Positions 57,101-64,000 of a stretch of 64,000 nucleotides of DNA are shown one piece after another. The translations under genes and the position numbers were made by a program. The stretch comes from Byssochlamys sp. IMV 00236 (taxonomy: Eukaryota > Ascomycota > Eurotiomycetes > Eurotiales > Thermoascaceae). A model generated the notes under the pieces. That model was not told where the DNA came from and made no database searches. It was given only the letters and a program-made list of their open reading frames with translations. The stretch is taken from contig MSJH02000812.1 of assembly GCA_001931875.2 (NCBI GenBank), forward strand, positions 248,001 to 312,000, given 5' to 3'. How positions within the stretch are numbered: the stretch's first letter is position 1; each line of letters begins with the position of its first letter.

Positions 57101-58921
57101 GGTCTGGGGTACAGGGCGCTTAACTTCTTCAACCCACTGCGTGTAGGAGTCAGCATCCATCATAAGCATTCAGGGAGAGACCCAATATCTGATGAGCTCA
57201 CCTTATAAAAATAATAACCTTTGACAATTCAGTCAGGAAACTTCTCGACATGTGGGAGGATACCAGGTTGCAACGAGAACTCCCAGAAGGTATATTCACA
57301 TACGACCTGATCATGTATTCCGATACAAGTGATCTTCCATATTTATAAAGATACATCTAATCCAAGTCGATGCTACTAACAATGATAATTATATAAGTGT
57401 TGGAGATAGGGAGGAAGGAAGCCATGAGGCATCTGAAATGGAAATATATATTGTAGTAGAGGCTGCATGTGGTAGAAGACGCATGGAATAGATAGTCTTG
57501 ATATACACGAAGGAGCACATGTGCTAGCTGAACAAAGGTTCCTCTGAGAGGACTGCTCAAAGAGCCTCGTATAAACAAAAGTATATCCGATATAGCAGAG
57601 GATAGTTGTTCCAGATGTTGGAAGGCATTCAACAAAAAGATGCTCAAAGGCGCGTGCTGCGGTCTTGTCCGCCGACAAATCAGGCATTCTGTCAAGAAGC
57701 AAGAGGTATTTAATTATATAATAAGAAATCCAGCTACTCAGCATGACCGAAGAGAGTTGAAGAAATTGCGAAAGCACCTTAGACACCTCACTGAACAGTA
57801 TCCATGTACTGCTGTGGTTGGTCATTTTCATCTCTTACCTCGTACGGTGCTTTCACCCGGAAGGTCTTGGTTTTCTTGGAGATCGTTGTACGAAGTAGGA
57901 CAGTATTGTCTTTGAAGATGGGCAAACCTGCTCTGTCTAGCTTATCGTAGGCCAGATCTGAGACAAACCCGAGCGGTACCGTAAGCAGATACTGGAGGCC
58001 CCCTTGGTAGCTGAGACAATTCCATCAAATATAATCTATATTGATGAGGAACCTTCTGAAGAAAGAGATGGGGAGTGGAAAAGAAGAAGGAGAGCTACGG
58101 ACCGAAGGACTGCTTAAATATCCAAGAACGGGGACTCTCGAGAGGGGAAAAGAGGGGTTGTTGAACAATTCACCATCGAAAAGTTCTGAGATGTCGGAAA
58201 ATGCATATTGATTGTAGTGAATCCTACAGCAGGAATCATTCCCCTTCATCACTTCCTGAAGGATATCCCCTATACATCGAATTCACATATTGCGGGGAAG
58301 GGGAAGGTAATGAATTATGAGGATATTATCTAGGTCCAAGCGAAGCGAGATGCAAAAGAAGCTGCTGTAATCAAAGGCAAACAGGGTTGGAGTATTTTAA
58401 TAAAAAACACCAGTGGCAGCGAAGGTTAAGAGGGTACGGAAGAGCGAGGTGGAAGTTGCGGAGGATGAGATTAAAGCATCAGGACGTGGGGAGCATTGCT
58501 CTGTTTTACAAATTTGACGGGGGGTTCCAATTGCATAAAGTATTTAACGACGCGCAGATCTTCGTACAGGAGAATATAGAATCTGTGTCCGGCTTTCGCA
58601 CGCGCTGCCCTTTTTGCGTATAGACTTCTTTTTGTATACATTTTAGCCAACCCCATCTCAAGGTAAGGCTAAGAAGCCTTATAGACAAGCGCAAATACTT
58701 CCAATCCTTACTAGAAAAAACAGCACATTTCAAGCTTACAGGAGGCTGCTTCCCTCTATACAAGCACCACCAAGTGTCTGCAGGTCTGATCGGGAGAACT
58801 TGACTCCGGCTGCGCTACGATACAACTCTTGCATTCAAGGCTGGTCTCGTCCTACTGATGCGCTTTTATCCTCATATGATCTCGCGACAAAAGCAAGGTC
58901 AACTTGCTGTAGACTTCCGGC
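57101..58921. other. Region with one possible relic gene
   Basis: About 1.8 kb. A possible broken gene lies at 57357-58026 on the minus strand (separate entry). The remaining frames, such as 58387-58623 (+), show no recognisable features. The last 150 bp form the upstream region of the ankyrin gene. Confidence 0.4.
57357..58026 (-). pseudogene. Possible relic gene, frame disrupted
   Basis: From the ATG at 58026 the minus strand gives a short frame (MELSQLPRGPPVSAYG). An overlapping frame reads GLQYLLTVPLGFVSDLAYDK, then AGLPIFKDNTVLLRTTISKK and FRVKAPYE before a good donor (GAG/GTAAGAG). After a possible intron ending TTGACAG there are two competing open frames. The exon block is protein-like. 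A single base missing in the G5 run near 57998 would link an upstream block (IIFDGIVSATKG) to GLQYLL in one frame. No family is recognised. I regard it as a decayed gene. Confidence 0.25.
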
Positions 58922-59897
58922 ATGATGTTGCCCGAGATTCCTCCACCTCCGCTGTGAAGAGATGGTGCCCTCTTTTATCGGCCACCAGAGGTTGAACTGT
59001 GCGAAGACGCCGCGCGTAAAGGCGATCTAAAAAGGGTCAAAGAACTCGTCCAACAGCTCCTCCACAGCCATCGCCCATCGTATGAGACCATAAAGCCGCA
59101 GCCGGGGTGGTTGTACAGCTCGATCACCACCGCCATCGAGCGCCATGACCTCGACATGGTGCAACTCCTCCTTGACGAGAACGTCACAACGCGCGACGCC
59201 CTCCTCCCCTTCGAGGACGCGGTACGTTGTCGAGCTTTCGAAGTATTGAAACTATTCTTACAGCGTGGATGGGATATCAATAAACCCCTACATCGGAACG
59301 AGCCGCCCGTGTTAAGGTAACTCACCCATCTTAATCTCCATATTCCGCTAACGGTCTTTTCGTATTAGCATTCCTCTCTGTACCGGAGACAAAGAAATGG
59401 TCATCTGGCTACTGGACCACGGCGCCGACCCTAATGCCCGCTGCGCCTGGGACTACACCCCGACATCGCAAGCCATGTTGGGCGCGCCGCTCGATCTCAT
59501 AGACTACCTCTTCACCCGCGGCGCCGATGCACGACGTGGGGAATTGCTGCAGTATGCCGTCCTGAGAGACAAGCCTGATGCACTGGATGTCGTGCGGCGC
59601 GCCGTGGAGCACGGTGCCCCGATCAACAAGGTCAAGTACGAAGACGAGCCTAAGGTGTTCCGGGAGCGGGAGCCGTTTGGGTTGGGGACACCGCTGCATC
59701 GCGCGGCGGAGCTTGGGAGAGTGGAGATTGTGAAGTACTTGCTCGAGCAAGGAGCCGATCCATTGAAGTTGGATAGTAGAGGGAAAAAGCCGCGCTACTG
59801 GGCGGATATCAAGGGCCATCCGGCCGCGGGGATTGTGCTTATTCATGCAGAGGATCAGTGGAGTAATATGCGGCCAAAGGATATGAGCAATTTGTAG
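58922..59897 (+). CDS. Ankyrin-repeat protein, 2 exons, with an in-frame TGA near the start
   Basis: Exons 58922-59316 and 59369-59897, intron of 52 nt (GTAACT...ATTAG), about 307 codons. Ankyrin repeats are clear: CEDAARKGDLKRVKELVQQL, ITTAIERHDLDMVQLLLDEN, DKEMVIWLLDHGADPNARC, GAPLDLIDYLFTRGADARRG and TPLHRAAELGRVEIVKYLLE, ending in LEQGADPLKLDSRGKKPRYW. Upstream, the frame opens at ATG ATG (58922, MMLPEIPPPPL) but codon 12 is TGA (58955-58957), after which RDGALFYRPPEVEL continues. Unless translation starts further in (ATG at 59144) or the base is an error, this allele lacks its natural start. It is convergent with the glycoside hydrolase gene. Confidence 0.7.
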
Positions 59898-60228
59898 GTT
59901 GTAGGTGTGCAGTGACGTCCATTTGTAAACAATAATCTCCTTGACAGCGAATAAAAGGAGAGTCTTGAAGAATATAGCTAGCCCCAATGTGGTAGGGGCT
60001 GCCAAGTAACCATATATATCATACCATGTGAAATCTGTTTTTGATGTCCTGGAGTTGCTTTGATCTGGAAATAGAATATATGGTTGACTTAATTGCCGAT
60101 GTTTCACAAGGTAACATGTGATCTAACATCTCCGATGAGTGACATCTGAGAGCATAATATCGTCTAAGTCGTTGTCTAATATAACTTCAGCGAAATATTG
60201 TCTTGTAGGCTGTGAAGCCAAACACATG
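59898..60228. other. Convergent 3' region
   Basis: 331 bp between the ankyrin gene (+) and the glycoside hydrolase gene (-). AT-rich, presumably both 3' untranslated regions. I see no other feature. Confidence 0.5.
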
Positions 60229-63200
60229 TTACAGAGGCAGCTTCACCTCCCAGAATGGGACCAGCTCAACCTCCCCCACAAGGCCATATGGCTGTGGTCC
60301 ATAGCTTGCCGCATACTGTGACTGCTCCCAACTCTGCGTATTATTAAACTCCAGCAGACGATTTCTCAACGTGCTGGACACTTCGATTCTAACTGTATTT
60401 GTCCCGTTTCTGAGAAATGGCGAGATATTAACTACCGGATCGTCGACGTCGATTGGGGCCGTTTGGTTCTCGTTGATATGTATCTGTGCGGTGTTGAAAA
60501 TTGGACGTGGAAGAGAAAGGAGGACGCCGGCGCTGAACGAGCTGTTTCGAACGGGGAACACGGACCAGGAGAATTGTGTGGTGTAGGTCCCAATCCCGGA
60601 CATGTAGAATAGGCTAGAAGAGATATTGTACCAGGGAAAGAGGCGTGGTTGAAGGTCGTAGTAGTTGTGGTACTTGTAGATGGAAGTGTAGTTTTTCGTA
60701 GGGTTTGGACCAGGAAGCCATTCTTGAATGGTGAGGTTCCATGGTCCCAGTATTGTAGCATCTCTAGGGAGAATATGACTGGGAGAAGATGGGACGTATC
60801 GTATATTGCCGTTGCTGAGTGTTATGGAGTGATCCCTGGCATCAAATATTCTCGCGACTATGCAATTTTCAGAAGAAGAATACGCCAGATGGTGTATATC
60901 TGTTCGAGTAACATGAACAGGAGGAATTGGCGTATCTGGAAAATATTCCTCTGGAGCGAATGCGAATATAGTTGATTGATTAGATCGAAGAGGGACCCAG
61001 AGGTTATACCGATTGTCGTCTGTGATACTGTAGTTGAGTACAGCTGTGATTTCGCCCGTCCATGCATTAAGCTGATACGGAATTCCGCCGTTCGCCTTGA
61101 TAGATACTTCTGTTTCATGATCGTTATATATATCGGAATTATAGACCCAGAAGTAGTCTACCTTGTTATTTTCATCCCAGCGATGGACGTAAAGGATCGG
61201 AGAGGGGGAAATATTACGAGCCGCGGGGAATATCTTCAGGTCTTGGAGAGCGGAAACGACTTCTGATTCGGATGAGACGTTTTTCACAGATGGGTATTGA
61301 AGTAGCTTCGTTACGGTTTCTTTAACGTATTCGTCGCATGTTGGACAATAATACGGTGTCGATTCTGGGACGCCATTGATGAAGATTATGGGAAATCCTT
61401 CCTCGGCATATTCGATGAAACGGCTCGCTGCCTCAGATGTGAGATTCGTCGAGTTGTCGATAATGAACGCAGAAAATGCTGGGCCGTCTTTTGCGAGAAC
61501 ACCTTCGGTTATGATAGCATTGTCCTATATCTGGCTTCAGTATGTAGAGACAATAGTTGGAAAGTCAATGCGGTTTCATACCAATTTGAGAAGAGAAGGA
61601 CTAAGCGCGACATAACTGTACCCTGAGTTGGCCAAAGAAGGATCACCAAAGATATTCTCGGGAAGACCATAGTGTTTAATGTCAAGATCGATATATTTAT
61701 GACGGTATATGGCAATATCAACCCGAGGCACGCCGGTCTGGAGAATAAGCTGAGTTCGGGCAATCCAATCACCGAATACTCTTGAATATTGCCAGCCGGG
61801 CTGTCTGGGACCCCACATCTCAGAATAGAGCCATTCGAAAGTGGTAAATCCAGGCCATGAAGCGTCTGGACGATATCCAGAGTAGGGGTAACCGTGTAGC
61901 ACGACACGGTTCACGCCACCAGCGTAGCTGATCTTGCAGTCATTCAGGATCACAGGCCAGGTAATAGCGTAGGCTTCGTAGCGATGAGCTCCTAGCTCCG
62001 AAGAGACGATTTGCCTTCTGCCGAGAAAGGCACCTCCAGAGAAAGCACGATTAGCATCGATAACTCCATCGAAATAGTTAGACTCTGTCTCAGGGGCGTC
62101 AATGTATGCTGCCGAAGCGGTTAGGTCCCATGCAGGCGCGAGTATCGGCGCAGTGGCATACGGTTGTAGACTTCCTTGAAGGTCCCATTTAGAAGTCCAG
62201 GTAGATAGTCCTGTCAGATGATATTTCTCATAGAGTTCCTGGAGTGTTTGTCTGTAATCATTGCGCAACTTTGCACTGATGTCTTTCCCTCCCTCGTCGT
62301 TGAAACCAAAGTAATAGTAGCTGTCCGGAAGAGTGCTCGGGGGTACATTCGTGGTTCCAAAATAGCTCGGGAGAGCAGCAATTGGTGAATAGTTCCTCGA
62401 TTCTTGGAAGAAGTTGATAAAGTTGTCGGTCCAGAATAATGTGGCTCTGAATTCCGCTGAATCCTCCCAGGCATAGATTCCTAGTTCGCGGATAAGATCA
62501 GCGTTTTCACCGCTCATGACATACTGCTCAGTGAAAGATGTCCAAAGGTCTGTGCCTGCCTGGCTGAAGTGGTCCACTACATATGCGAACCATGAAGCTG
62601 GATTGTTCGGATTTGTCGCATTGTTGAATGCACCTTGAGCTGCTAGATACCCGGTTCGACGTTGCCAGAAGGCAAAGAGAATATATTCTCCGCCGTCTGT
62701 TGGTGCCGTGTACCGGATGCTCCCGTTTGAAACCCGCGCAGTCACATCTTGTACACTATGATAGTCCAGTTGGACAACCCGAGGATCATCGGACGGAACT
62801 AAATACATATATCGTCAGCAGTGCTCAGGTCAAAAGGCCTCTTAGTCGTACTTTTACTCTTGCGTGCCACAATCGCAGAGACGAATTTGTTCGTGTAATT
62901 GACAAGAGGAGGGTAAAAGTCGGGCTTGTTCGCATATCCAGCATCGGTATTCTTTGGCTGAGGAAGCCATCCATCATATGTTTGGCCAGATGTTAAGTTG
63001 ACTTGACCATATGCGAGTTCAGTATTCATTCCCTTCGTGTCAGGGTCCAGAATTGGAATGGAGGCCCCCTGAGTAGGACCCAATGCGAAATCAGCTGTCA
63101 TGTTGAGTGCTTTTATGGCATGCAATATAGTGTTGAATTTCTGATACCACCGTGCCCCTCCATATCCGTAAAGAGCAGGATCAACAACAGCATCTTCGAT

Positions 63201-63467
63201 GCCGTAATTTTCGAGGCAAATGATTTCTGCACCTCCTGCACCGTGCTCCTTCATCTGCTTCAGGTCAAACTGCAGTACATTATCTTCAACATCCGCATCT
63301 GGAACCCAGTAACGAAAGTATGGTCGCGCCAGTCCAACGGGATTATCGAACTGTTGCGACACATTGTAAGTTATCCATGTTGCAGGACGCTGCCCAAAAC
63401 CTGGAGGTTTTGCGTTGTTGGCAACAGCTATACCAGCAAGGAGAGAAACAATCACCCATAAATGCAT
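60229..63467 (-). CDS. Large secreted glycoside hydrolase, GH106 (alpha-L-rhamnosidase)-like, 3 exons
   Basis: Exons are 62852-63467, 61582-62798 and 60229-61524. Introns of 53 and 57 nt keep frame, giving 1042 aa. The start (MHLWVIVSLLAGIAVANN) is a signal peptide. An N-terminal catalytic-domain block follows: LARPYFRYWVPDADVEDNVL, then LKQMKEHGAGGAEIICLENY, AIKALNMTADFALGPTQGAS. This matches the TIM-barrel start seen in bacterial GH106-like enzymes (R-P-x-x-x-x-W then a GAGG-x-E strand). The middle has NDEGGKDISAKLRNDYRQTL and WPGFTTFEWLYSEMWGPRQP. The C-terminal part looks like beta-sandwich domains (ITDDNRYNLWVPLRSNQST, WSVFPVRNSSFSAGVLLSLP), consistent with sugar-binding modules. Many N-glycosylation sequons are present. 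A role in plant-polysaccharide (pectin side chain) breakdown is an inference. Confidence 0.75.
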
Positions 63468-64000
63468 TTTAACGTGCTTGCTTTGACAAACGCTACGTCT
63501 ATTATTTACCCCTGGTGGAAACCGATTCTTTATCAACCTTTGGGAAATTCTATTCTACTCAATGATTTATCTTTCAGACAAGCTCCACTGTCAAATCTCG
63601 TTCATCTTTGTTCCTCCAAGCAGACTCCCGATAGGAGCAGGGATATCGGCAAGATTCAAGCCCATACTATGTGGGATTTGGGAGGTAAAATAACGCAAAT
63701 ATATGTCGGAAGTTGCCGAACTTTCGCCTATAGTGCAGTGGTATATTTTGCCGGAAGTAATTTTCCCGCTGATAGTTCGAATATAGGAGTTCGCATCGCA
63801 GGTAGTATCGACTGAATGAAGACTAAGTGGGGGAATCTGCTGCAAGTGCGGAACAACGCCATAGAGACTGTATATTGCGTCTATCGACGGCTGACGAATC
63901 CTCCAATACCAATCATATCTCTACATCTCAGGCTATTTACTTGAAACAGGAACAGGATTTTAAGTAAATTAAGTAGAATGACAAAAGGATCGGTCTACTC
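63468..64000. promoter_or_regulatory. Upstream region of the secreted glycoside hydrolase gene
   Basis: 533 bp to the end of the window, AT-rich, holding the promoter of the hydrolase gene. Short frames on both strands are not credible. I see no defined binding site. Confidence 0.4.

Overview
This 64-kb window looks like a contig from a filamentous ascomycete, most likely an Aspergillus-type member of the Eurotiales. Genes are split by short GT-AG introns of about 50-75 nt. Several products are diagnostic: the RACK1-type G-beta protein CpcB, a fungal Mediator Med1, glutamine synthetase whose first exon contains only the ATG, a Flo11-annotated protein, Erv25, a Dal5-like MFS carrier and a rhodopsin-fold PTH11/SAT4-type membrane protein. 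I cannot name the species from the sequence. There is one assembly gap (25 Ns at 5155-5179).

Layout. 1-8.9 kb is gene-poor apart from one two-exon acidic hypothetical gene (2348-3518); it holds the N gap and a tandem promoter-like repeat. 8.9-24.8 kb is a dense core block: a Flo11-domain protein (+), a hypothetical protein (-), an SRAP/HMCES-type DNA-crosslink protein (-), a mitochondrial TPR protein (+), cpcB (-), an AIM6-like phosphodiesterase (+) and the SDH flavinylation factor Sdh5/SDHAF2 (-). Intron 3 of cpcB carries a C/D-box snoRNA that I recognise as U24/snR24, in the same host gene as in budding yeast (ASC1).

25-34 kb is looser and more accessory: a ThDP-dependent decarboxylase/acetolactate-synthase-like gene with a frameshift in an AG run, a seven-helix rhodopsin-domain protein and a seven-exon MFS transporter, separated by 1.4-1.8 kb of sequence without genes. 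35-46.4 kb returns to core genes: erv25 (-), a glycine-rich hypothetical (-), med1 (+), then 4.5 kb without a confident gene that ends in glnA (+) and contains many GATA motifs, as expected for nitrogen (AreA) control.

47-58.9 kb is a degenerate region: a kinase-fold APH-family gene framed by diverged direct repeats, a lone chromodomain fragment, at least two broken genes with in-frame stops, a decayed UPF1-type helicase containing an internal ~257-bp tandem duplication, and a 54-codon three-exon mini-gene. 58.9-63.5 kb has an ankyrin-repeat gene with an early in-frame TGA and, convergent to it, a large secreted GH106-like glycoside hydrolase.

I found no biosynthetic cluster, CRISPR, complete transposon or convincing tRNA. 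The items I would follow up first are the intronic U24 snoRNA with a diverged second guide, the repeated 'DFLR-x-PP' motif of the Flo11-type protein, the duplicated PIP-like motifs in the SRAP protein, the 54-aa mini-gene and the AG-slippage frameshift in the ThDP enzyme.
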